A DNA stretch of 7,083 nt, from positions 1-7,083 of the forward strand of contig JAEXTI010000088.1 of NCBI GenBank assembly GCA_023406965.1, given 5' to 3'. Origin of the DNA: Chloroflexota bacterium. Lineage in GTDB: Bacteria; Chloroflexota; Anaerolineae; Anaerolineales; Anaerolineaceae. Positions 1 to 5,679 of this stretch are shown here, in pieces (position 1 is the first letter of the stretch; each line of letters opens with the position of its first letter). The notes beneath the pieces are model-generated. The model worked only from the letters and a program-made list of their open reading frames with translations. It ran no database searches and had not been told where the DNA came from. Both the position numbers and the translations under genes were made by a program.

Positions 1-551
1 GCGCCGATGGGCCGGAAGACATTGCTGCGGTGGTTGCGGCGGTGAGCCTGCCGGTCATCGGCCTGTTCAAGGCTGATCTGCCCGGCTTTGAGGTGCGCAT
101 CACGCCCACGCTGGCGCATGCCCGGCGCGTAGCCCAGGCGGGTGCGCGGGCCATCGCGGTGGATGCCACCCGGCGACCGCGCCCCGAGGGCGGCTCGGCG
201 GAAGATTTTATCCGCCGGGCACGGGCTGAGACGGGGCAACCTATTTTTGCGGATGTTTCTATTTTGGATGAAGGATTAGCCGCGGCGGCGGCTGGAGCGG
301 ACGCCCTGCTGACCACCCTGTCCGGCTACACGGATTACAGCCCCCGGCAGGATGGGCCGGACTTTGCCTTGATCGAAGCACTGGCGGCTCGCTCCGGGCT
401 ACCGGTGATCGCCGAAGGGCGCATCAACACACCCGAACTGGCCGCCCGCGCCCTGGAGTGCGGCGCGTGGGCCGTCACAGTGGGCTCGGCCATCACCCGC
501 CCGCGTTGGATCACGCAGCGTTTTGTGGATGGATTGCGGGGGCGGGCGTGA
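1..551 (+). CDS. nanE: N-acetylmannosamine-6-phosphate 2-epimerase NanE, 5' end outside window
   Basis: Cytoplasmic enzyme of sialic acid/ManNAc catabolism that converts N-acetylmannosamine-6-phosphate to N-acetylglucosamine-6-phosphate. The frame is open to the left edge (first full codon at 3), giving 182 visible residues. NanE proteins are usually about 220-235, so roughly 40-50 N-terminal residues are missing; the internal GTG at 30 is not a real start. Visible family motifs of the TIM barrel are, in order: LPVIGLFKADLPG with the catalytic Lys at 69-71, ITPTLAHA, the phosphate-side DATRRPRP, TTLSGYT, and PVIAEGRI with the catalytic Glu at 414-416, then AWAVTVGSAITRP near the end. The stop TGA overlaps the GTG start of the next gene, a ROK kinase, so the two are probably co-transcribed and translationally coupled. 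NanE beside a ROK kinase matches the nanE-nanK order of sialic acid operons. Identification is by motif recall, but the motifs are very characteristic. Confidence 0.93.
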   Translation, partial: ADGPEDIAAVVAAVSLPVIGLFKADLPGFEVRITPTLAHARRVAQAGARAIAVDATRRPRPEGGSAEDFIRRARAETGQPIFADVSILDEGLAAAAAGADALLTTLSGYTDYSPRQDGPDFALIEALAARSGLPVIAEGRINTPELAARALECGAWAVTVGSAITRPRWITQRFVDGLRGRA

Positions 552-1468
552 CCGTTGCTGCGGTGGATATCGGCGGCAGCAAGATTGCCCTGGGGCTGGT
601 GACCGGAGAAGGCCGCCTGCTGGCCGAGAGCCAGTTTGCCACCGACCCCGCCATGCCCTATACCGAACTTCTGGAGCGCATCTGGCAGGGACTGACTGCG
701 TTCGCTGAGGAAGGGCCGGTTAGTGGGCTTGGCATTGGCTGCACCGGGCGGATGGATGCGGAGGGGGTGTTCGGGGCCAATTCCTTCTTGCCCAATCTGG
801 AAGGCCGCAACCTGGCGGAAGATTTGGGACTGGCCTTTGGCGTTCCGGCGGCGGTGGAAAACGACGCCGATGCCGCCGCGCTGGGCGAGTTCCGCTGGGG
901 CAGCGGGCGGGGCAGCCGCAGCATGATCTTTGTAACCGTCAGCACCGGGATTGGCGGGGGCGTGATCCTGGGCGGGCAGCTTTTCCGCGGATTGGATGGC
1001 TGCCACCCTGAGATCGGGCATCATGTCATCGATCGAATCGGCCCGGCTTGCTTTTGCGGGGCTTCGGGCTGCTGGGAAAGCCTGGCTAGCGGCACGGCCC
1101 TGGGCCGCTACGGCAAGCAGATGCACGGCAAGAACTTTTCCGATGCGCGCCGCATTTGTGACCTGGCCGAGCAAGGCGATCTGATTGCGCTGGACCTGAC
1201 CCGGCGCGAGGGGTACTATTTGGGCATCGGGCTGGCCAATTTAATCACCCTGTTTGCCCCCGAGCGCATTGTTTTGGGCGGCGGCTTGATGAACCGCTGG
1301 AACTTGTTTGAAGAAGAGGCCCGGGTGGTCATCCGAGCGCAGTGCGGGCTGGTGCCGTGGCAGAAAGTGGAACTGGTGCAGGCTTCACTGGGCAGCCAAA
1401 CGGGCTTATTGGGGGCGGCGGCGGTGTGGGCGCAGCGTTTTAGCGCCCTTCCCACAAGCCGCGGATAA
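548..1468 (+). CDS. nanK: ROK-family sugar kinase, probable N-acetylmannosamine kinase
   Basis: ATP-dependent cytoplasmic sugar kinase of the ROK family, 306 residues, a typical length. The start is taken as GTG at 548, in a GTGA overlap with the nanE stop, because translation then begins TVAAVDIGGSK, the standard ROK N-terminus with the phosphate-binding DIGGSK at residues 7-12. An in-frame ATG at 458 would overlap nanE by 94 bases and add unrelated residues. Further motifs: IGCTGRMD, then ENDADAAALGE with the catalytic Asp at residue 106, STGIGGGVILGG, and the EIGHH plus CFCGASGCWE zinc motif at 155-177 (His158, Cys168, Cys170, Cys175). IVLGGGLMN lies near the C-terminus. ROK substrate cannot be read from these motifs; ManNAc is inferred from the fusion-like coupling to nanE. 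A glucokinase or other hexosamine kinase is possible. The 3' end overlaps the convergent isomerase gene by 29 bp. Confidence 0.85.
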   Translation: MTVAAVDIGGSKIALGLVTGEGRLLAESQFATDPAMPYTELLERIWQGLTAFAEEGPVSGLGIGCTGRMDAEGVFGANSFLPNLEGRNLAEDLGLAFGVPAAVENDADAAALGEFRWGSGRGSRSMIFVTVSTGIGGGVILGGQLFRGLDGCHPEIGHHVIDRIGPACFCGASGCWESLASGTALGRYGKQMHGKNFSDARRICDLAEQGDLIALDLTRREGYYLGIGLANLITLFAPERIVLGGGLMNRWNLFEEEARVVIRAQCGLVPWQKVELVQASLGSQTGLLGAAAVWAQRFSALPTSRG

Positions 1469-2510
1469 GCTCTTCCGAGATGCCCGCGCTCTGCAATGGG
1501 ACGATCACATCGGCTTCCAGGTCGGGAACGTAGGCTTTGAGAAGCGCGCAGCCGGGGCCGGGGTGAAGTTCGACTACCCCCTGCTCAGCGGGCAGCAGGC
1601 AGCTTTGGCCGGGCTTGAGAGTTTCAGTTGTTGCGCCCGCCGTCACCGCGCAGGTACCTTCGATCTGGGTCAGCACATAAAAGCGCTGCCCGTCACAGTC
1701 CAGGCGGTAGGGGGAAGATAAATCCAGGCGCTCGAGGGCAAAGTAGCGGCAGGCAAAGGCGAATGTGCGCGTGTTGCTGCCCTCCTGGAGGATCACCGGC
1801 TGGATGTGCGGATCGAAGCTGCCGTCCAGGCTGGCGCCTTCCAGCGCGGCGCGAGCCTGGGCTTCACGCTCGGCAGCGGGCAAATCTTGACTGGGGGCTT
1901 CCAAGCCGATATAGACATCCGAGTTTTGCATGATCTCGTAGAAGATCATCCCGCCCTGTGAGTAGTGCATGGTCCCGGCGTGGAGTAGGAAGGCGTCGCC
2001 GGGTTGGACGGGGTACTCGCGCATTAGCTTGCGGCTGGAACCGTTCAGGATGGCCTGTAGGGCGGCTTCGGGCGTGAGGCCGGGTTTGGCCCCGCAGTGG
2101 ATGGTTGCGCCGGGCAAGGTGCGTAGCATGTACCAGGCTTCGGTCTTCCCGGGGTCGGGTAGGCCGCGGGCCTGAGCCAGTTCGTCGGAGTGATGGGCTT
2201 GTTCGGCCAGCGGGTTAGATACATCCAGGAGTTTGATGAGCAGGGGGAAGCGCGTGCCGCAGCGGGCGATCACGTCCCGGCCCAGCAGGTCGGCGCCAAA
2301 GCGCTCAATCAGTTCGTGCAGGGTGGCGCCCGCCAGCGGGCCGTTGACCACCGTGCTCGATTCACCGGGCCGGTCGCAGACCTCCCAGGTCTCGGCCACG
2401 CGGTGATCAGCGGGGAAGGGCCCTTTTTCATAGGCGGACACGATCCAGCGGTTGCCAAAACTGTAATTGCGCAGAATTTCCTGGAAGCGGAGGGGGTAAA
2501 GGGTGCTCAT
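1440..2510 (-). CDS. Class I mannose-6-phosphate isomerase-like protein (cupin)
   Basis: Predicted zinc-dependent aldose-ketose isomerase of the ManA type, interconverting mannose-6-phosphate and fructose-6-phosphate in the cytoplasm; 356 residues, slightly longer than the short bacterial ManA form (about 315). The metal ligands can be placed: Gln104 and His106 in FPLLIKLLDVSNPLAEQAHH, Glu124 in GKTEAWYML, and His182 in GDAFLLHAGTMHYSQGG. YEIMQNSDVY (191-200) matches the EIQQNSD strand, and a C-terminal cupin-like domain follows from about 250. Oddities: the usual QVHPDD reads QAHHSD, the usual PAGTxH reads HAGTMH, and the usual Tyr-Asp motif after QNSD is replaced by IGLEAPSQD. The true substrate may therefore differ. 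The start has a strong AAGGAGA site. The gene faces the nanE-kinase pair tail to tail, so sugar phosphate metabolism fits the context, but it is a separate transcript. Confidence 0.82.
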   Translation of the reverse strand: MSTLYPLRFQEILRNYSFGNRWIVSAYEKGPFPADHRVAETWEVCDRPGESSTVVNGPLAGATLHELIERFGADLLGRDVIARCGTRFPLLIKLLDVSNPLAEQAHHSDELAQARGLPDPGKTEAWYMLRTLPGATIHCGAKPGLTPEAALQAILNGSSRKLMREYPVQPGDAFLLHAGTMHYSQGGMIFYEIMQNSDVYIGLEAPSQDLPAAEREAQARAALEGASLDGSFDPHIQPVILQEGSNTRTFAFACRYFALERLDLSSPYRLDCDGQRFYVLTQIEGTCAVTAGATTETLKPGQSCLLPAEQGVVELHPGPGCALLKAYVPDLEADVIVPLQSAGISEELIRGLWEGR

Positions 2511-2514
2511 GGTG

Positions 2515-2521
2515 TCTCCTT
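2515..2521 (-). promoter_or_regulatory. Shine-Dalgarno site of the isomerase-like gene
   Basis: Read on the minus strand this is AAGGAGA, followed by four bases (CACC) and the ATG at 2510-2508. It is a near-perfect ribosome binding site and fixes the start. Confidence 0.85.
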
Positions 2522-2537
2522 GTGCGGGCGGATGGTC

Positions 2538-2565
2538 ATTTTACTCCTGCTGGTTTTTGTGTAAG
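2538..2565 (-). promoter_or_regulatory. Candidate sigma70-type promoter for the isomerase-like gene
   Basis: On the minus strand, CTTACA (2565-2560, 4 of 6 to the -35 consensus) is followed after 16 bases by TAAAAT (2543-2538, 5 of 6 to the -10 consensus). The transcript would start near 2531 and leave a leader of about 20 bases containing the AAGGAGA site. A second TACAAT hexamer on the same strand (2572-2567) has only a weak -35 partner. This is a consensus match by eye, not a measured promoter. Confidence 0.42.
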
Positions 2566-2582
2566 CATTGTACGCCAGGAAT

Positions 2583-2611
2583 TTGAGGATTGAATCGGGA
2601 ACTGATACAAT
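2583..2611 (+). promoter_or_regulatory. Extended -10 sigma70-type promoter for the uracil-DNA glycosylase operon
   Basis: TTGAGG (2583-2588, 4 of 6) lies 17 bases upstream of TACAAT (2606-2611, 5 of 6). The -10 is preceded by TGA at 2603-2605, giving an extended -10 (TGATACAAT). Transcription would begin near 2618, leaving a leader of about 26 bases to the ATG at 2644. Spacing, hexamers and location in an AT-richer gap all agree. It also argues against the upstream in-frame TTG at 2590, which lies inside the promoter. Confidence 0.65.
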
Positions 2612-2633
2612 CATACCAGCACACGATACTCAT

Positions 2634-2637
2634 GGAG
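2634..2637 (+). promoter_or_regulatory. Shine-Dalgarno site that selects the uracil-DNA glycosylase start
   Basis: GGAG six bases before the ATG at 2644. The alternative ATG at 2632 overlaps this site, has no ribosome binding site of its own, and would lie only about 14 bases from the predicted transcript start. Confidence 0.65.
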
Positions 2638-2643
2638 CCTGCT

Positions 2644-3336
2644 ATGACGCCCACCTTTTCCAGCCTGGATGAATTAACCGCCCACGTGGTGGAATGCCGA
2701 TTGTGCCCGCGACTGGTGGAATGGCGCGAGTCGGTGGCGCGCTCCCGCCGCCGGGCTTACGCCGACCAGGAGTATTGGGGCAGGCCGCTGCCCGGCTTTG
2801 GTGAACCGCAGGCCCGGTTGATGATTGTGGGGCTGGCCCCCGGTGCGCACGGCTCCAACCGCACGGGGCGCAACTTTACCGGGGATGCTTCGGGTGCCTT
2901 TCTTTATCCAGCCATGCACCGGGCCGGGTTTGCCAACCAGCCCCACTCGCTTCACCGCAACGATGGGCTGAAGCTGAAAGACGCATACATCAGCGCCACC
3001 TGCCGCTGCGCGCCGCCCGCCAACAAGCCCACGCCTGCCGAAATCGCCACCTGCCGCCCTTACCTGGAGGCTGAGATCGATTTGCTGCCTAACATCCGCG
3101 GCTTTGTGGCCCTGGGACGGATTGCCTTTGACTGGCTGTTGGGTTGGTATAAGCAACGCGGCGCAGAGGTCGGTAGCGCGGTGTTTGCGCACAACACGCT
3201 GAACCGTTTTGCGCCGGAGTTGCCCTGGCTGCTGGCATCCTACCATCCCAGCCGCCAAAACACGCAGACCGGCCGCCTGACGGTGGAGATGTTCGACCAG
3301 GTTTGGACTCAAGCCGCCGCCCTATTGAGAGAATAA
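2644..3336 (+). CDS. Family 5 uracil-DNA glycosylase (UDGb), iron-sulfur type
   Basis: DNA base-excision repair enzyme; family 5 members remove uracil and also hypoxanthine, xanthine and some other damaged bases. It is 230 residues from the chosen ATG, a normal family length. Motif A, GLAPGAHGSNRTGRNFTGD (63-81), is the family 5 signature and differs from family 4, which carries a GEGPG-type motif with an acidic residue. Motif B is SYHPSRQNTQTGRLT (199-213), with His201. Cysteines at 18 and 21 (CRLC), 122 (RCAPPANKPTP) and 137 are placed as the four 4Fe-4S ligands; Cys120 is an extra nearby cysteine. No signal peptide or membrane segment is seen, so it should be cytoplasmic. It is the first gene after a good promoter and is followed after 16 bases by a membrane-anchored hydrolase. 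That neighbour has no obvious link to repair, so the operon may reflect economy rather than shared function. Confidence 0.93.
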   Translation: MTPTFSSLDELTAHVVECRLCPRLVEWRESVARSRRRAYADQEYWGRPLPGFGEPQARLMIVGLAPGAHGSNRTGRNFTGDASGAFLYPAMHRAGFANQPHSLHRNDGLKLKDAYISATCRCAPPANKPTPAEIATCRPYLEAEIDLLPNIRGFVALGRIAFDWLLGWYKQRGAEVGSAVFAHNTLNRFAPELPWLLASYHPSRQNTQTGRLTVEMFDQVWTQAAALLRE

Positions 3337-3340
3337 CCCG

Positions 3341-3345
3341 AGGAA
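3341..3345 (+). promoter_or_regulatory. Shine-Dalgarno site of the first alpha/beta hydrolase
   Basis: AGGAA seven bases before the ATG at 3353, inside the 16-base gap after the glycosylase stop. It supports this start and independent translation initiation within an operon. Confidence 0.6.
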
Positions 3346-3352
3346 AGAACCC

Positions 3353-4336
3353 ATGCTCAAACGTTTTCTGCGCGCCATTGCCATCGTCCTGGTACTCATG
3401 CTGCTGGTGGTCATCCTCGGCCCGCTGGTTTTGCCCATGCCGCCACTGGCCAACATCACCCCGCTGGAGGAACTGACCGACCCCGACAGCCAGTTCGTGG
3501 AGGTCAACGGACTTTCGGTGCATTACAAGGTGTATGGCAGCGGCGAGCCGGTCATGATCCTCATGCACGGTTTCGGGGCCAGCCTGTTTTCCTGGCGCGA
3601 GGTGGTGGAGCCGCTGGCGCAGTCCGGCATGGTGATTGCTTACGACCGCCCGGCCTTCGGCCTGACCGAGCGGCCCATGCGCGAGGGTTGGAGCGAGAAC
3701 CCCTACACGGTGGATGCCAACCTGGGTCTCCTGTTTGGCCTGATGGACTCTCTCAATGTCGAGCAAGCCATCCTGGTAGGCAACTCGGCGGGCGGGCGGC
3801 TGGCCGTCCAGGCGGCTTCGGCGCAGCCCGAGCGCGTTTTGGGTCTGGTGCTGGTGGATGCCGCCATTTACTCGGGCGGGCGCAGCATGGGCCCGGTGAC
3901 GCAGTTTTTGTTCAATACGCCGCAGATGATGCGCGTAGGGCCGGTATTGGCCCGTTCCATCTCCGGCCCGCAAGGCGACGCCTTTATCCAGTCGGCCTGG
4001 CACGATCCTTCCCGCCTGACGGAGGAGACCTTGGAAGGCTATCGCAAGCCTTTGCGCATGGAAAACTGGGATCGGGCCTTGTGGGAGTTTACCCTGGCGG
4101 GTTCGGGCAGCGAAGACCTGGCCCCGCGCCTGGGCGAGTTGAGCATGCCGGTGCTGGTGGTGACGGGGGATGACGACCGGATTGTGCCCACCGCCGACAG
4201 TGTGCGGCTGGGAGGTGAGATCCCAGGGGCGACCCTGGTGGTGTTCCCGGCTTGCGGGCACGTGCCCCAGGAAGAGTGCCCGGTTGATTTTTTGGCGGCG
4301 GTGCAGCCGTTTGTGAGTTCAATAAGAAGACCCTAA
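3353..4336 (+). CDS. Membrane-anchored alpha/beta hydrolase
   Basis: Predicted serine hydrolase of 327 residues, substrate unknown. Residues 5-27 form one hydrophobic segment after a Lys/Arg-rich start (MLKRFLRA), with no clear signal peptidase site. It is therefore probably an N-terminal anchor with the catalytic domain outside the membrane. The fold is seen from about residue 48: MHGFGASLFSW (71-81) is the oxyanion-hole loop, VGNSAGG (142-148) the nucleophile elbow with Ser145, GDDDRIVP (272-279) holds the likely acid Asp275, and CGHVPQEE (301-308) the catalytic His303. DRPAFGLTERP (98-108) matches the usual DxxGxGxS-type loop of esterases, haloperoxidases and epoxide hydrolase relatives. 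The second to fourth residues from the end (ATA-AGA-AGA codons, unusual for this GC-rich gene) run into a palindromic repeat whose left arm supplies the last CCC codon and the TAA stop. It is probably co-transcribed with the glycosylase gene 16 bases upstream. Confidence 0.88.
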   Translation: MLKRFLRAIAIVLVLMLLVVILGPLVLPMPPLANITPLEELTDPDSQFVEVNGLSVHYKVYGSGEPVMILMHGFGASLFSWREVVEPLAQSGMVIAYDRPAFGLTERPMREGWSENPYTVDANLGLLFGLMDSLNVEQAILVGNSAGGRLAVQAASAQPERVLGLVLVDAAIYSGGRSMGPVTQFLFNTPQMMRVGPVLARSISGPQGDAFIQSAWHDPSRLTEETLEGYRKPLRMENWDRALWEFTLAGSGSEDLAPRLGELSMPVLVVTGDDDRIVPTADSVRLGGEIPGATLVVFPACGHVPQEECPVDFLAAVQPFVSSIRRP

Positions 4337-4362
4337 GGGTTTCAGAAAACCCTTAGGGTCTT
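4327..4362. repeat. Palindromic repeat, copy 1 (16-bp perfect hairpin)
   Basis: The left arm 4327-4342 and right arm 4347-4362 are perfect reverse complements over 16 bp, with the loop CAGA. The left arm begins AAGACCCTAAGGGTTT. Bases 4328-4360 match copy 2 (5679-5711) with a single difference, in the loop. Each arm also contains an 11-base odd palindrome (ACCCT-A-AGGGT on the left, ACCCT-T-AGGGT on the right). The stop codon of the upstream hydrolase (4334-4336) lies in the left arm, and the next start codon is 12 bases past the right arm. No real T-run follows on the plus strand (CTTAAATCG), so strong termination toward the next gene is unlikely. It may protect the upstream message, weaken downstream expression, or be a dispersed repeat. 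Confidence 0.9.
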
Positions 4363-4367
4363 AAATC

Positions 4368-4371
4368 GAGG
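4368..4371 (+). promoter_or_regulatory. Possible weak Shine-Dalgarno site of the membrane-domain hydrolase
   Basis: GAGG only three bases before the ATG at 4375, closer than optimal. It lies five bases past the hairpin, so folding of the hairpin could affect ribosome access. Confidence 0.35.
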
Positions 4372-4374
4372 CCT

Positions 4375-5616
4375 ATGATCTGGCACTTCCAAAAAATCCT
4401 TTCTCGTCGTTTGCTGATCTGGAGCACGCTCAGCGTTTTGGTTGGGCTGGCCTTGTGGTTGGGCGGCGCGGACTTTTGGCGTGGTTTTGGCATTCAGGCT
4501 GCCCTGTGGGGGGTGATCGATGCGGTCATCGCCCTGGCGGGATTGCGCGGAGTGGCGGCCCGGCTGGAAGGGCCCGTGGACGCGGACGAAAATGCCCGCA
4601 AGGCGCGCAGCCTGCGCCGGGTGCTGTGGATCAACGGCGGGCTGGACGTGCTCTACATCCTGGCGGGGGTGGGCTTGCTGCTGTGGGGCGGAAGCGATCT
4701 TCTGCATGGCATGGGCTGGGGCATCATCGTGCAGGGGGCTTTTTTGCTGGCCTTCGATGCGCTGCATGCCCTCGGCACGCCGATGGAAGAGGTCAGCCTG
4801 CCTGCATTGGAAGTCTTCGAGCGCCCCGAGCATTTGCCCTACCGCCTGGAGGGCGAGCCAAGCACCCCCGTGGCGCTGCTGGTGCACGGCTTCCCCGGCA
4901 CCACCGGCGAATTACGCCCGCTGGCAGACCTGCTGCATGCCGCCGGTTGGACGGTGCAGGGGCTGCTGGTGCCCGGACTGGGGCGCGAGCTGCCCGCGCT
5001 GTTCCAGCAGCGCGCCGCCTTGTGGGTGGATTGGCTGTCCGGGCAAGTGGAGTCTGCGCGTGCAGCAGGCCGCCCGGTGATCTTGATCGGCTTTTCGTTG
5101 GGCGGGGCCATCAGCGCGGCGGCGGCGGAGCGGTGCAAGCCGGACCGGCTGGTGCTCCTGGCGCCTTTCTGGTGGGAAGAGCCTTTCTGGTTGCGATTGC
5201 TGTTTGGCGCACTGGAAACAATTTTTACGCCCACCATCCGCCCGTTTCGCGCGCTGCCTGAGGGGTTTACGCAGATGATGCAGGAGGCGCGCCGCACCAA
5301 TGTGGATCTGTCGGGGGTTCCGGAAGCGGACATGCAGCAGATGCGAGAGCTGCGCCTGCCGCTGGTGTTCGTGGACCAATTCCGCCGCCTGAGCCGCCGG
5401 GTGCGGCAGAGTGCGGAGGGGTTGGACATGCCCGTGCTGATCCTGCACGGTGTGCAGGATACCGTCGCGCAGCCGCGCTTCAGCCACCGTCTGGCCGAGC
5501 TGATTGGGGCGAATGCGCGCTACGAGACGGTTCCCGGCGAACATCACACCTTTATGGCCGGCGGGGAGGCTTTTGAGCAGACCGCGAGAAGTATTGTAGA
5601 GTTTGGGACAGAATAA
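4375..5616 (+). CDS. Four-helix membrane domain fused to an alpha/beta hydrolase (esterase/lipase-like)
   Basis: A 413-residue two-part protein; substrate unknown. The N-terminal part has four hydrophobic segments, at about 12-30, 36-56, 83-104 and 111-134. The link between the second and third is charged (ARLEGPVDADENARKARSLRR). The two halves resemble each other: GGADFWRGFGIQAALWG (30-46) against GGSDLLHGMGWGIIVQG (105-121), suggesting a duplicated two-helix unit. It may belong to a DUF6992-type membrane family, from memory only. The hydrolase starts near 165: LLVHGFPGTTGELRPLADLL (oxyanion loop, 168-187), IGFSLGG with nucleophile Ser241, LHGVQDTVAQP with Asp362, and VPGEHHTFM with His390 or His391. 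The second part resembles carboxylesterase/monoacylglycerol lipase proteins. The first and last helices place both ends on the same side, so a cytoplasmic active site is likely. It lies 38 bases after the previous hydrolase, with a palindrome between them. Confidence 0.85.
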   Translation: MIWHFQKILSRRLLIWSTLSVLVGLALWLGGADFWRGFGIQAALWGVIDAVIALAGLRGVAARLEGPVDADENARKARSLRRVLWINGGLDVLYILAGVGLLLWGGSDLLHGMGWGIIVQGAFLLAFDALHALGTPMEEVSLPALEVFERPEHLPYRLEGEPSTPVALLVHGFPGTTGELRPLADLLHAAGWTVQGLLVPGLGRELPALFQQRAALWVDWLSGQVESARAAGRPVILIGFSLGGAISAAAAERCKPDRLVLLAPFWWEEPFWLRLLFGALETIFTPTIRPFRALPEGFTQMMQEARRTNVDLSGVPEADMQQMRELRLPLVFVDQFRRLSRRVRQSAEGLDMPVLILHGVQDTVAQPRFSHRLAELIGANARYETVPGEHHTFMAGGEAFEQTARSIVEFGTE

Positions 5617-5679
5617 AAAGGGGAACTACTTTTTCAGAGGATGAGGTGAACTTTCCTCAATTTGCGAGTAGCAAAAAAA
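5617..5679. other. Short intergenic stretch between convergent genes, no gene seen
   Basis: AT-richer DNA between the second hydrolase stop and the palindrome. It contains a weak 5-bp inverted repeat (TGAGG 5642-5646 and CCTCA 5655-5659). The A-run at 5673-5679 serves as the U-tract of the enolase terminator when read on the minus strand. No promoter or open frame of note. Confidence 0.5.

Noticed and set aside
458..547. N-terminal extension of the ROK kinase from the ATG at 458
   Set aside because: The added residues lie inside nanE and are unlike any ROK N-terminus; GTG 548 gives the exact family start.
335..1174. A 279-codon open frame on the minus strand across nanE and the kinase
   Set aside because: It spans two well-supported plus-strand genes and shows no family motif.
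2590..2643. Upstream TTG (2590) or ATG (2632) start for the glycosylase
   Set aside because: TTG 2590 lies within the predicted promoter; ATG 2632 has no ribosome binding site, while ATG 2644 has GGAG at good spacing.
3089..4261. A 390-codon open frame on the minus strand opposite the first hydrolase
   Set aside because: It is Arg/His/Gln-rich low-complexity translation typical of antisense shadows in GC-rich genes, and the plus-strand gene has a full catalytic triad. No recognisable domain.
4327..4362. CRISPR repeat or telomere-like repeat (CCCTAA-type sequence)
   Set aside because: Only two copies, 1.35 kb apart with a gene between them, and no spacer array; the resemblance to telomeric CCCTAA is chance within a palindrome.
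5626..5671. Longer nested inverted repeat (CTACT ... AGTAG around TGAGG ... CCTCA)
   Set aside because: Two separate 5-bp arms with unequal internal gaps; expected by chance in this length.
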